A stretch of 64,000 nt of DNA, from assembly GCA_913043235.1 (NCBI GenBank), contig CAJWLO010000012.1, positions 1 through 64,000 of the forward strand, given 5' to 3'. The notes below the pieces were generated by a model. That model was not told the origin of the DNA, did not search any database, and was given only the letters and a program-made list of their open reading frames with translations. Shown piece by piece: positions 16,201 to 23,212 of the stretch; within the stretch, counting starts at the first letter, position 1, and every line of letters starts with the position of its first letter. Source of the stretch: an uncultured Fidelibacterota bacterium. GTDB taxonomy: Bacteria; Fidelibacterota; Marinisomatia; Marinisomatales; UBA1611. Made by a program: the position numbers and the translations under genes.

Positions 16201-16361
16201 TAGCTGCATTAGGGAGTGATCTCACCCGATTTGGTGCGGATTTCAAACCGACGAATCAACAGGTAGAAGTGTATGAAGTATTAGCTGAACGGCTGCGGAA
16301 ACAACAAGCCGCGTTTGAATTATTGATGGAAGATGATTTCTGGCAGGCGGAAAAGAAGTAA
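13269..16361 (+). CDS. Large exported BNR/sortilin-type beta-propeller protein
   Basis: A GAGGT SD precedes the ATG, and the signal peptide is 'MKKLFWNLFLSMALTYAQG'. At least eight BNR/Asp-box-like motifs of the form 'STDGGDTWTNMG', 'TTDGGKSWKQI' and 'RDGGNTWARQ' build VPS10/sortilin-like propellers over residues about 25-720. A C-terminal beta-sandwich and helical tail follow ('LRVNPRGVDW' to the end). These proteins are very common in Bacteroidetes and Marinimicrobia and are often annotated as glycosyl hydrolase, but no catalytic residues can be identified. Binding or processing of peptides or glycans outside the cell is inferred. The gene is visibly more GC-rich than those before it. Confidence 0.88.
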   Translation: MKKLFWNLFLSMALTYAQGITSGNFKNLNFRFIGPDGNRAIAVTGVSTDHDTYYVGAASGGLFRTKNNGISWQPIFDDQDVSSVSALALSQRNPNIIWAGTGETFVIRPAHAIGDGIYKSTDGGDTWTNMGLEKTARIARIVIHPENDDIVYAAALGHTYGPQKERGIYRTTDGGKSWKQILFIDENTGGIDIAMDRNNPNFLIASMWEIHINTWGLNSGGESGGVFISRDGGNTWARQDKNGLPGGKGKPVGKVAVAIAQSDPNTMYVLAEEAHPGLYRTDDGGKNWRLISRNHTLAERAPYYMRMAVAPDNPEKIYILNVQYSVSEDGGKTFKSGYGAGGDNHDIWIDPEDGGRIMVAHDGCASIAQDGRTFKRVVLPIAQMYHAHVDDQIPYNVYGNRQDGYSYRGPSNSLGGGISIGHWRAFGGCESGFGIPDPNDNNIVWSGCYDGGLEVYDVRTGHSRNVRVWPEAGYGVPPKDMKYRWHWTFPIYISEHKKHTVYVGSQYVHRSTDFGQSWEVISTDLTLNLKSHQESSGGIAIDNLMTFDGSVLFAITESPLKQGLIWVGSNDGQIHLTRNGGRTWKNLTENIDMPPWGTISNIEASRFEKGTAYISVDFHQMGDFDPYIYKTENYGKTWKRISSDIPQSYSSFVHVVREDHQTPGVLYAGTDNGVYVSVNDGKHWTRIKNNLPPAPVYWISLQERFDDMVIGTYGRGFYILDDISPFREMAKAEQNKVQFLPIQDAWRFQSKQSLKSDGASLIRGRNPGYGANLDFYLPDTTAKDVSISIQTMTGEEIRQIKTKRISQGINRVMWDLRYEPTETPKLRVNPRGVDWVTYNKDGWRPLRTWDLDVNAGKLGPKVIPGKYKAILDVNGESFTQTFTVLKDPNTTGTMKDIQDQFEFLMTLKETIDDNVNLINNIEDLRYSLQNDYNTPNEEKAARDIDDKLYQIESHLFDVKLTGAREDAFRNPNKIYGRLAALGSDLTRFGADFKPTNQQVEVYEVLAERLRKQQAAFELLMEDDFWQAEKK

Positions 16362-16372
16362 TGAAACAAAAT

Positions 16373-16401
16373 GTAGAGACGACCCGGTGGGTCGTCTCTA
16401 C
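16373..16401. repeat. Perfect 13-bp palindrome, REP-like element copy 1
   Basis: GTAGAGACGACCC and its exact reverse complement surround a GGT loop. The element sits 11 nt after the stop of the BNR gene, between two convergent genes, so it could also act as a terminator stem. Related elements that start GTAGA(G/A) and end CTAC-like occur at 30173, 32601 and 33911. Confidence 0.8.
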
Positions 16402-16408
16402 TGATAAA

Positions 16409-16729
16409 CTATTTTATCCCGATTTTCACCGCTGTGCCATAAACCAGCAGTTCAGCCGTCCCCTGCAAAATCATGGATGTTTGGAATCGAATACCAACGA
16501 CAGCATCGGCACCTAATTCTTCTGCTTGTTCCTTCATTCGCATAAGTGCCTGTTCCCGGGATTCAGCCATCATACCGGTGTATTCCTTAACTTCTCCACC
16601 CACAATGGACCGAAATCCGGCCATGATATCTTTCCCAAGATGACGAGCCCGAATCGTATTGCCGATGACAGTGCCCAAATGTTCTGTAATGACATGCCCG
16701 GTAATTTGTTCAGTTGTTGAAGTTATCAT
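16409..16729 (-). CDS. YbjQ/UPF0145 family heavy-metal-binding-domain protein
   Basis: The 106-aa length and sequence match the YbjQ family: 'TTEQITGHVITEHLGTVIGN' at the start, 'AREQALMRMKEQAEELGADAVVG' style middle (here 'SREQALMRMKEQAEELGADA') and 'LLVYGTAVKI' at the end. These form pentamers; the role is poorly known. It overlaps the upstream membrane-protein stop by 4 nt (ATGA), so the two are translationally coupled. Confidence 0.92.
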   Translation of the reverse strand: MITSTTEQITGHVITEHLGTVIGNTIRARHLGKDIMAGFRSIVGGEVKEYTGMMAESREQALMRMKEQAEELGADAVVGIRFQTSMILQGTAELLVYGTAVKIGIK

Positions 16730-16944
16730 TTCTCTATCCCTCGAAATGGTTCATCATCTTTATCATCTCGGTTTTCTTTTACGAATTTCAATGCCAAAAC
16801 GACGGCACCGCCAATAAGAAGGATGGTTCCTAATCCAAGGAGAAAATCACTCATAATAAAATTGATAATGGCATTGATGAATTTTAGCGCCAGAATCACA
16901 CCTCCGGCTAAAATGAGGTAAACACCGATATTTTTTACTTCCAT
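16726..16944 (-). CDS. Small two-TM membrane protein
   Basis: The track ORF runs up to 17154 through the start of the divergent MBL gene. The internal ATG at 16944 gives a sensible 72-aa protein, 'MEVKNIGVYLILAGGVILAL' then 'LLGLGTILLIGGAVVLALKF', with two hydrophobic segments and a charged Lys/Asp tail. It is coupled to ybjQ by an ATGA overlap. It may be a membrane partner of the YbjQ protein. Confidence 0.7.
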   Translation of the reverse strand: MEVKNIGVYLILAGGVILALKFINAIINFIMSDFLLGLGTILLIGGAVVLALKFVKENRDDKDDEPFRGIEK

Positions 16945-17028
16945 AACGACTCCATATTCGCTTTTTAACCTATTAGAATATAACGGAGTGATAATTGTTC
17001 CAAAAAGGTATTTAAATTCCCCCCACTT

Positions 17029-17691
17029 ATGGCTGAAACAGATTATTCCGTTCGATCCTTTAAGGGGGGGTATGACGATAACCTCACCTACCTTGTTTCC
17101 TGCATGCGTACGGGAAATCAGTTCCTGGTGGATGCGGCCATTCCCCTCAAACAATTAAAACCCTTTGTTAATCGTCGGGGATTAATCGCCCTATTCATTA
17201 CCCATACCCATGGAGATCATATCGCCTATATAGATGAATATGTGGATGCATTCCCCAACCTAGTTTCTATGGTCTATAAAGAATCGGAGGATAAGGTAAA
17301 ATGTCATTATATCAAGCCCGTGAAGCAAGGAGACATTGTTACAGTGGGTCAATTGAGTTTGGAAGTCTATTATACGCCAGGCCATTACCCAGATTCAGTC
17401 TGTTATCTATTGGATGATATTCTGTTTACAGGGGATACACTATTTGTGGGCCGTACGGGCCGCACTATAAGCAGGGGCAGCGACACGCGCACTTTATACC
17501 GATCTGTTTATGATACCATTATGGAACTCCCGGATCAAACCATCATTTATCCCGGTCATGATTATGGACCCAAAATGACCATTACACTAAAAGATAATAT
17601 TGCAATCAGTCCATTGCTTCAGGCAGAGGACGAGGACGATTTCGTCCAGCGGATGGCCGATTACGAGGCCGACCGAACAATCGGATCTTAA
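17029..17691 (+). CDS. MBL-fold metallo-hydrolase (glyoxalase II / persulfide dioxygenase-like)
   Basis: The metal motif HxHxDH is 'ITHTHGDHIAY'. Further ligands are in 'YTPGHYPDSVCYLL', 'LFTGDTLFVGRTGR' and 'YPGHDYGPK'. The protein is 220 aa, the size of single-domain members without a long C-terminal substrate domain. The 'GRTGR' after the bridging Asp resembles persulfide-dioxygenase/glyoxalase-II-like proteins, so a thioester or persulfide substrate is likely, but this cannot be decided here. It heads a plus-strand run of four tightly packed genes (17029-18919). Confidence 0.88.
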   Translation: MAETDYSVRSFKGGYDDNLTYLVSCMRTGNQFLVDAAIPLKQLKPFVNRRGLIALFITHTHGDHIAYIDEYVDAFPNLVSMVYKESEDKVKCHYIKPVKQGDIVTVGQLSLEVYYTPGHYPDSVCYLLDDILFTGDTLFVGRTGRTISRGSDTRTLYRSVYDTIMELPDQTIIYPGHDYGPKMTITLKDNIAISPLLQAEDEDDFVQRMADYEADRTIGS

Positions 17692-17705
17692 CCATGGAGA
17701 ACAAG

Positions 17706-18017
17706 ATGAAACGATATATAACCGGATTAATCACAGGTACGTTGCTCACAGCCATGCTCTTTACCTTCATGGGCACAACCCAAGCCCAGGATGATAGTTT
17801 AGCCACCATCATGACAGAGTTAGACACCTATGTACAGGATCAATTGGGGAAGGATAAAGCCGCCGGCCGATTCCAACTTCAGTCTTTTCAAATCGAGCGG
17901 ACCCACTGGCATTATATGCTGGATACCGCCACCGGCGAACTGTATCGCCTTGAACCAAGCCGTACCCCTGGCAATGCCAAGTGGATATTGACTGCAGAAT
18001 CCAATTTTGGAGAATAA
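17706..18017 (+). CDS. Exported hypothetical protein, 103 aa
   Basis: The track start (17694) encodes MENK, which overlaps the likely SD (GGAG). ATG 17706 gives a clean signal peptide, 'MKRYITGLITGTLLTAMLFTFMGTTQAQ'. The mature part of about 75 residues includes 'LDTYVQDQLGKDKAAGRFQL' and 'HYMLDTATGELYRLEP', a single beta-meander of the kind found in small periplasmic proteins. It overlaps the SD of the next gene. Confidence 0.7.
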   Translation: MKRYITGLITGTLLTAMLFTFMGTTQAQDDSLATIMTELDTYVQDQLGKDKAAGRFQLQSFQIERTHWHYMLDTATGELYRLEPSRTPGNAKWILTAESNFGE

Positions 18018-18018
18018 A

Positions 18019-18276
18019 TTGAAACGAATTCTATTTATTACATTAATCGGCATCATGTCCTTATCCTGCGACAAGGATTCAAAATGCAATAATTGCGGAG
18101 ATGTTTTCGGCGGAATGATTGTCATAAAAGTATCTGAAAACGATTTAAGTAAATATGAGGGGTTGGCGCAGATATCCGGCGTTACTGTAGACACCTGCAT
18201 TCAAGCCTATATATACAATGAAGAACTCTCTCTCCAATCCGTCACAGTTTTAGATGCATGCTGCTGTGAGTTCTAA
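18019..18276 (+). CDS. Small Cys-rich lipoprotein
   Basis: I choose TTG 18019 as start because GGAG lies 7 nt before it. The track start (18007) is also a TTG and lies inside the upstream gene. The lipobox is 'IMSLSC'. The mature sequence has an early 'CNNCGDVFGG' and ends with 'VLDACCCEF', giving six Cys in about 70 residues, so disulfides or metal binding are likely. It lies in the tight cluster 17029-18919, and its 3' end overlaps the esterase start by 23 nt. No family is recognised. Confidence 0.6.
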   Translation: MKRILFITLIGIMSLSCDKDSKCNNCGDVFGGMIVIKVSENDLSKYEGLAQISGVTVDTCIQAYIYNEELSLQSVTVLDACCCEF

Positions 18277-18919
18277 TTTAGTCACACGAATTTATACCAC
18301 CAGTGATCGGCCAAAAAAGGCTGTCGTTGGCCTCCATGGGTGGACGGGAAATGAACATGTATTTGAACCTGTGGCCAAGATGATGAAGGTTGAACATGCG
18401 AAATGGTATTTCCCTCGGGCCCCTTATCGATCGGATTTAGGTAAAGGATATACATGGTTTAGTGGCGATGATGAAAAAGGATGGAATTTGGAAAAGACCT
18501 GGATTGGTCTACATCAATTAATGGATGATATCCAAAAAGAAGGATTCGCCAGAGAAAATATTTTCTTAATTGGATTTTCGCAGGGTGCCAGCCTGGCCAT
18601 GGAGTATGCCCTGCGACTTCCTTATACGATCGGTGGTATTATTCCCATTGCAGGGTTTATTAAATCCTTGGATGTGTTGGAATCAGAAGCCACACCACAA
18701 AGCACCGACACACCGGTGCTTCTCCTCCATGGCGATCAGGATTCTGTTATTCCCCATACCCATAGTGAAGAGGCGAAAACATTTTTAGATGGGCGGGGAC
18801 ATGACGTCCATTTAGAAATTTATAACGCGCCCCATAAAATATCATTGAAGTCTATACCATTGGTTCAAGAATATATTTCAAACCCAAATCACTTTTTTTC
18901 TGCAATTTCGCATCAATAG
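18254..18919 (+). CDS. Alpha/beta hydrolase, phospholipase/carboxylesterase type
   Basis: The oxyanion-hole region is 'GLHGWTGNE', the nucleophile elbow 'IGFSQGASLAMEYAL' (GFSQG), the Asp 'LLLHGDQDSVIP' and the His 'APHKIS'. The 221-aa length fits the acyl-protein thioesterase/carboxylesterase family (Abhydrolase_2). It lacks a signal peptide, so it is cytosolic. It should hydrolyse carboxyl- or thio-esters of medium chain length. It is the last gene of the plus-strand cluster. Confidence 0.9.
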   Translation: MHAAVSSNLVTRIYTTSDRPKKAVVGLHGWTGNEHVFEPVAKMMKVEHAKWYFPRAPYRSDLGKGYTWFSGDDEKGWNLEKTWIGLHQLMDDIQKEGFARENIFLIGFSQGASLAMEYALRLPYTIGGIIPIAGFIKSLDVLESEATPQSTDTPVLLLHGDQDSVIPHTHSEEAKTFLDGRGHDVHLEIYNAPHKISLKSIPLVQEYISNPNHFFSAISHQ

Positions 18920-19025
18920 ATGATCTTTTTTCAAAATTTAAAGGGTTAGTGCACTGTAACTTATATTCTACAATTAGAAGTGATGGGGTCATTATTGAAC
19001 CAGCAGATTACTTGTCTAAAATAAA

Positions 19026-19226
19026 TCAACCGGGGCGAACATTTATCGCTTTATCCCCCTTCGTATCGAAGTCCACATCAAAAGCCACACGCTGGCCTTC
19101 TCTTAATCCGAATTTCTTCAGTTTTGGCCCTAGACCATATACATGGACAAAATAATCTTCGCCATCATCCCCTGAAATAAATCCAAATCCTTTAATTTGA
19201 TTATATTCTTTTACCGTACCTGTCAT
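19026..19226 (-). CDS. Cold-shock-domain protein
   Basis: This is a 66-aa CspA-type OB-fold protein with RNP1 'KGFGFI' and RNP2 'DYFVHV'. The middle 'GLGPKLKKFGLREGQRVAFD' differs from the usual 'SAI..GFRTLKEGQ', but the fold signature is clear. It binds single-stranded RNA or DNA. An AGGAAA SD precedes ATG 19226. Neither the upstream (19227-19371) nor the downstream gap shows another gene. Confidence 0.93.
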   Translation of the reverse strand: MTGTVKEYNQIKGFGFISGDDGEDYFVHVYGLGPKLKKFGLREGQRVAFDVDFDTKGDKAINVRPG

Positions 19227-19371
19227 AGAGTTTTCCTATTTTAGACTTCCTTAATTCATTGATTAAAGTTAGTTATGCTGGGTTGGAATAAAAATAAACC
19301 AAACGACACAGTCATGCCCAAATATCTGATGATCGAGCATGGGTTTGGCAGTCTCCGGCTGGTTAAATTAT

Positions 19372-20205
19372 CTAATTACGGCTGTACTTATATTTTAAAT
19401 AACTGCGCCCCAGAGATCCGCCTAAGACCAGCACGCCGCCGACAAAAGCCCAGTCTCCCATCCTTTCGCCGATAAACAAGAACACCCAAACCGGATTCAA
19501 TATGGGTTCAATCATGCCCACTAAAATGGCATCTATGGCCGGTACATACTTCAATGCAGTGGTATACATGAGATATGGAATACCCAATTGGAATACTCCC
19601 AAGAAAAATATCATGATCCAATTATTAGTAAGATGGCTTTGCCATCCATCTACCATAAAGGGTAGACAGATTAATGCGGTGATCCCATTTCCAAATAAGA
19701 CAATTTCATATGCACCTTCTTTTTCCTTTCTCAAGATAACAGTCACCAGGGCCAAACAAACACCGGCGCCCAATGCCATGATATTACCCCAGAAACCAGT
19801 GAAGGAAAGTTCATCCATAAAAAACAATCCCATACCGATAAAAATAATGGCCATTATGCCTACATCGAGGATTGTCACTTTTTCTTTTAAAATGAAATAG
19901 CCAAAAATGATTACCCAAACCGGTGCAGTAAATTCCAAAAAGATGGCATTGGCTGCCGTAGTCAATCGAATTGAAATCACGTAGAGTATGACCATAGCGC
20001 TATAGGCAAGAATCCCTCCAATAAAATAAGGCCGCCAATACCACTTCGGCTTTTTGATATAAAGGAGAAAAACAGTGGCGGCACCAAGACTTCGAATCCC
20101 TGTAATGGCCACTGGGTGGAGGTCAACCAATTTAATAAAAAGCCCCCCAAGGCTCCACAGCAAGGCCGCACCGATGAGTAAGATATAGGCGGAAGGTGAC
20201 TTCAT
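19372..20205 (-). CDS. EamA/DMT family transporter
   Basis: The 277-aa protein has ten hydrophobic segments in two EamA halves: 'YILLIGAALLWSLGGLFIKL' opens the first, and 'GNIMALGAGVCLALVTVILR' opens the second. The signature 'EFTAPVWVIIFGYFILKEKV' and its partner 'GMIEPILNPVWVFLFIGERM' end the halves. It is an inner-membrane exporter of small metabolites or amino acids; the substrate is unknown. It lies 10 nt after a hotdog protein and a cupin protein in a probable three-gene operon. Confidence 0.93.
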   Translation of the reverse strand: MKSPSAYILLIGAALLWSLGGLFIKLVDLHPVAITGIRSLGAATVFLLYIKKPKWYWRPYFIGGILAYSAMVILYVISIRLTTAANAIFLEFTAPVWVIIFGYFILKEKVTILDVGIMAIIFIGMGLFFMDELSFTGFWGNIMALGAGVCLALVTVILRKEKEGAYEIVLFGNGITALICLPFMVDGWQSHLTNNWIMIFFLGVFQLGIPYLMYTTALKYVPAIDAILVGMIEPILNPVWVFLFIGERMGDWAFVGGVLVLGGSLGRSYLKYKYSRN

Positions 20206-20215
20206 GGAGAAACTT

Positions 20216-20698
20216 CTATTTTTCTTTCATAGACAGTGTTATACTGAACTTCGCCACCGGCTCATCACCAAATTTATCGGGCACGGTGGCTATGACGGGC
20301 ACAGGCAAGTTCACCCTTTCCCCTGTGCGAAGGGTTTCTTCAACTGCAGCTTCAATGGCCTGCCCTTCTTTGCATATATAATGGACATCTCCTTCTGCAC
20401 GCTTAAAAAATTCAGCATTCAAATCCTTGAAGATTAAAATCACATTCCGCTTAGATTTGCGAATTTTCAGCATGGCAGTGAATCCCGCCACCATATCTAC
20501 CCCCACCACCATGGCGCCGATATACATGGATTCCACATGGTTTCGTGTTCGCCGATCCAAGGGCATCAACAGGGTCATCCCATCCTTAGTTATATCATGA
20601 ATTTTTGGGCGGCAGTAATGGATAAGCCTGACTTGAGTCAGACTAAAATACCATAGATAAAGATTATACTTTAATCGTTCTGTCACAGTTAGAGCCAT
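20216..20698 (-). CDS. Hotdog-fold DUF4442/thioesterase-like protein
   Basis: The 160-aa protein has 'NHVESMYIGAMVVGVDMVAG' as the hotdog helix entry, 'KRNVILIFKDLNAEFFKRAE' and 'EETLRTGERVNLPVPVIATV', matching the DUF4442/YiiD-C-like thioesterase group. It may hydrolyse an acyl-CoA. It starts at the stop base of the cupin gene (overlap of 1 nt at 20698), so it is translationally coupled. Confidence 0.78.
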   Translation of the reverse strand: MALTVTERLKYNLYLWYFSLTQVRLIHYCRPKIHDITKDGMTLLMPLDRRTRNHVESMYIGAMVVGVDMVAGFTAMLKIRKSKRNVILIFKDLNAEFFKRAEGDVHYICKEGQAIEAAVEETLRTGERVNLPVPVIATVPDKFGDEPVAKFSITLSMKEK

Positions 20699-21168
20699 TA
20701 GGATTTCCCTTCTCCCCGTTGAGCCCTAATCTTTTTATTTATTTCAACGATCTTTTCATTCCCTTCATACCAAGGGGGCAAATTTTCCCAATCGGGAATA
20801 CCGTCATCAATCAATGTTTTTGATACGTCTTTTTTGGGATATCCTTTGGCAGGAACTGCCCCAATAATCATGCAGACCAATTCAGTATCATCGTCCGCTT
20901 TAATGCACCGCTTGCCTTCTGGATCTACTTTAATAATATCACCGGGATACATATTCAAAATTTCGCCATCCACGTACATAATCCCTCTCCCCATAATGAC
21001 CACATATACTTCTTCTTGTTCTTCATGCTGGTGCATAAATGTATATCCTTTCCCCTCAGGGATACGCGCCAACCCCATAGCGACACCTTTTAAATCCAAA
21101 TCATCCCGTAAAAAGGTCAACCATGGGTTTAGATTTTCAAAGTCATAAGATTGTTGCGAGTAATTCAT
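20698..21168 (-). CDS. Cupin-domain protein
   Basis: Motif 1 is 'YTFMHQHEEQEEVYVVIMGRG' and motif 2 begins 'YPGDIIKVDPEGKRC', giving the single conserved beta-barrel cupin of about 100 residues. His-x-His and Glu are present as metal ligands. The 156-aa protein has an extra C-terminal helix. No signal peptide, so cytosolic. Its substrate is unknown. It is first in the operon cupin-hotdog-EamA. Confidence 0.88.
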   Translation of the reverse strand: MNYSQQSYDFENLNPWLTFLRDDLDLKGVAMGLARIPEGKGYTFMHQHEEQEEVYVVIMGRGIMYVDGEILNMYPGDIIKVDPEGKRCIKADDDTELVCMIIGAVPAKGYPKKDVSKTLIDDGIPDWENLPPWYEGNEKIVEINKKIRAQRGEGKS

Positions 21169-21235
21169 TGGATTCCTCTTTCTAATTTTCTATTTTCATA
21201 TATTAATCCATAACTTAGGTAATGGTACTTGGGAT

Positions 21236-21535
21236 TTACTCCCAATCGTTTCGCAAATAATAAGTCTGGCGTTGGATCAGAGATATTTGCCTCAGATCAT
21301 AAACCCATTCATAGGCTCGGGAGCCATATCCATGAATGGTGATGAATATTGTGTCCTTTTTTCCCAAATCCAATTCGATGGGATGCAACCCATAATTTTG
21401 TTTCTGTCAATATTCCCCGGAAGTACGGACTTCATCCCCTATCTTCAATGCACTAAAATAAATGGCCGTTGATTGACTATAGGTCAATCCTGAAACAATA
21501 ATGAGGATGAGAAAGTGTTTGATTTGATTCTGCAT
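21236..21535 (-). pseudogene. Decayed exported alpha/beta hydrolase with in-frame TGA
   Basis: Starting at ATG 21535 the frame gives 'MQNQIKHFLILIIVSGLTYS', a signal peptide, then 'ALKIGDEVRTSGEY', a TGA at 21407-21409, and then 'QKQNYGLHPIELDLGKKDTI' and 'FITIHGYGSRAYEWVYDLRQ' in the same frame. The latter is the HG oxyanion-hole start of a lipase-like alpha/beta hydrolase. The frame stops at 21236, long before any nucleophile elbow. A nonsense mutation plus a 3' truncation is the simplest reading. No SECIS-like structure was evident after the TGA, and other genes here end in TGA. Confidence 0.65.
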
Positions 21536-21585
21536 GAAGATTCGCATTTTTAAAGAACCGAATTTACACACAGATGAGATAGAGG

Positions 21586-21924
21586 TTAGAATTTATATTC
21601 TGTGAACAGGGTCACAAAGTTTCCGCCCCCTTTGGTATTGTTGAATAATTTAACCTGTTCATATATTCCTGAGTGGTGAAAAACCGCAAAACCCAAGCTG
21701 ACAAAATCATATCCCACCCTGGGGAATAAATGGGATGTTTTGAGTTGAAAGCCCACGTTCAAATAATTCATGAGATTTAATCTTCGGTTACTCAGTCGAT
21801 AGGTGGCATACCCTTTGTAGATACGAAGAGCCCACTGATGTTGATGATAATTTGATGGAGATCGATATTGTCCGAATAAACCGGACATAAGTAAAAAGAA
21901 TAATATATAAAAAACCTTGACCAT
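21586..21924 (-). CDS. Exported hypothetical protein, 112 aa
   Basis: The track start is a TTG inside the upstream oxidoreductase. ATG 21924 gives a signal peptide 'MVKVFYILFFLLMSGLFGQ'. The rest is rich in aromatic residues in an alternating pattern ('ALRIYKGYATYRLSNRRLN', 'LGFAVFHHSGIYEQVKLF') and ends 'LFTEYKF'. It may be a small outer-membrane beta-barrel fragment or a periplasmic protein. It follows the hydroxyproline oxidase gene after 35 nt and could be the tail of that operon. Confidence 0.55.
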   Translation of the reverse strand: MVKVFYILFFLLMSGLFGQYRSPSNYHQHQWALRIYKGYATYRLSNRRLNLMNYLNVGFQLKTSHLFPRVGYDFVSLGFAVFHHSGIYEQVKLFNNTKGGGNFVTLFTEYKF

Positions 21925-21958
21925 AGTTAAATATACGAATAAAGGGAGATGAAATACA

Positions 21959-23212
21959 TCAAAACCGATCCGGTCTAAGATTAGATAAATCCATGGCAGG
22001 TGGTCTCCGCTTAGAAACAATATCGGTCACTAAATGGCCTGTCCCTGTGGCCAGGCTAACCCCCACCATGGCGTGGCCCGTTGCAGCAATGAGATTGGGA
22101 TATTTTTCAAATGGGCCAATATAGGGCATCCCGTCAGCGGATAGGGGTCGAAGCCCTACCCATGGCTCGAGTGAGGTCGTCCAATCATATTCATATTCCG
22201 GATAATAGTTGGATACGGCTCGAAGCATGGCATGCAATTTCCGTTGGTTTATTTTTCTCGACCGCTGGGTTACGGTCATGGTGCCACCGAATCGCCAGGT
22301 CGACCCCATGGGTGTGGACGCAATTCTAGCCTCTACCAAAATGGCTGGGATGGCCGGCTTTTGGGTCCGTAAATCCATGGTAACGCTGTACCCTTTCCCG
22401 GCCATGAGCGGCATCTTTAATCCCAGTGAATGAATCAGTTTAGATGAAAAAGCACCTGCAGCCAATACAAAATGATCTCCTGTCCATGATTCATTTTCAG
22501 TATGGACCATGGTGATTCTATTTTTTTCTCCATCAATACCCGTGACATACGTCCCATGGTGAATGGATACACCCTGTTCTGTTAAATGGTTTTTCATGGC
22601 GGACAAAAAAGTGACCGGATTCACGTGGCAATCAAGTGGATAATAAACACCACCAGCCAAATCGGTGGCCATACCTGTTTCCGTTTTCGCCACACCTTCA
22701 GAGTCTAAATCAATCGCATCCATCCCCATATCTCTAGCCATTTTGGATACAGATAATTCATGGGATAGAGTCTCTTCTTCACTGCAGAGCATGAGGATAC
22801 CATCTTGGGTTAATCCAAAATTTAAAGTTCGGTCTAATTCTATAAATAATGACCGGCTGAACATACCCAACTCTCTTAGGGTATTGGCACTATTTTTCAC
22901 ATGGTTTGGGTTAGCGGCTTTTCGAAATTGCCAGAGCCACTGGATCATTTCAAATGAGAGAGAAAGTTCGATTGAGAATGGACTTTCCGGATCCATGAGC
23001 CATTTAAGACCTTGCTTTACCACACCGGGGGCCGCCAATGGCACGAAGTGACTGGGACAAACCATGCCTGCATTCCCCCAAGAGCATGACCCTACTTGAT
23101 CCGGTGTTTGGTCATCCAGAATAGTTACACTAAATCCAGCGCGGTTTAAATAATAGGCGGATGAAAGACCAATGGCACCACCACCGATGATGATCACATC
23201 AGATTGGGGCAT
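21959..23212 (-). CDS. FAD-dependent D-amino-acid (D-hydroxyproline) dehydrogenase
   Basis: The FAD-binding Rossmann motif 'DVIIIGGGAIGLSSAYYLN' is at the N-terminus and a C-terminal 'HAMVGVSLATGTGHLVTDI' closes the DAO fold. The 417-aa length fits DadA-like enzymes. In this operon it should oxidise cis-4-hydroxy-D-proline, the product of the neighbouring epimerase, to pyrroline-4-hydroxy-2-carboxylate. The gene abuts the epimerase stop with no gap. The substrate assignment comes from context. Confidence 0.88.
   Translation of the reverse strand: MPQSDVIIIGGGAIGLSSAYYLNRAGFSVTILDDQTPDQVGSCSWGNAGMVCPSHFVPLAAPGVVKQGLKWLMDPESPFSIELSLSFEMIQWLWQFRKAANPNHVKNSANTLRELGMFSRSLFIELDRTLNFGLTQDGILMLCSEEETLSHELSVSKMARDMGMDAIDLDSEGVAKTETGMATDLAGGVYYPLDCHVNPVTFLSAMKNHLTEQGVSIHHGTYVTGIDGEKNRITMVHTENESWTGDHFVLAAGAFSSKLIHSLGLKMPLMAGKGYSVTMDLRTQKPAIPAILVEARIASTPMGSTWRFGGTMTVTQRSRKINQRKLHAMLRAVSNYYPEYEYDWTTSLEPWVGLRPLSADGMPYIGPFEKYPNLIAATGHAMVGVSLATGTGHLVTDIVSKRRPPAMDLSNLRPDRF

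Noticed and set aside
19227-19371. Small ORF or RNA gene upstream of the cold-shock gene
   Set aside because: The 66-aa plus ORF starting at 19275 continues antisense into the EamA gene. An inverted-repeat-like CATGCCCAAA...GCATGGGTTTGG is present but too imperfect to call.
21407-21409. In-frame TGA as selenocysteine
   Set aside because: The following ORF ends before any catalytic nucleophile, no SECIS stem was evident directly downstream, and TGA ends other genes here (for example 16726). A nonsense mutation is simpler.
21272-21472. Plus-strand 66-aa ORF
   Set aside because: It lies antisense to the hydrolase pseudogene and shows no recognisable domain, signal or SD.
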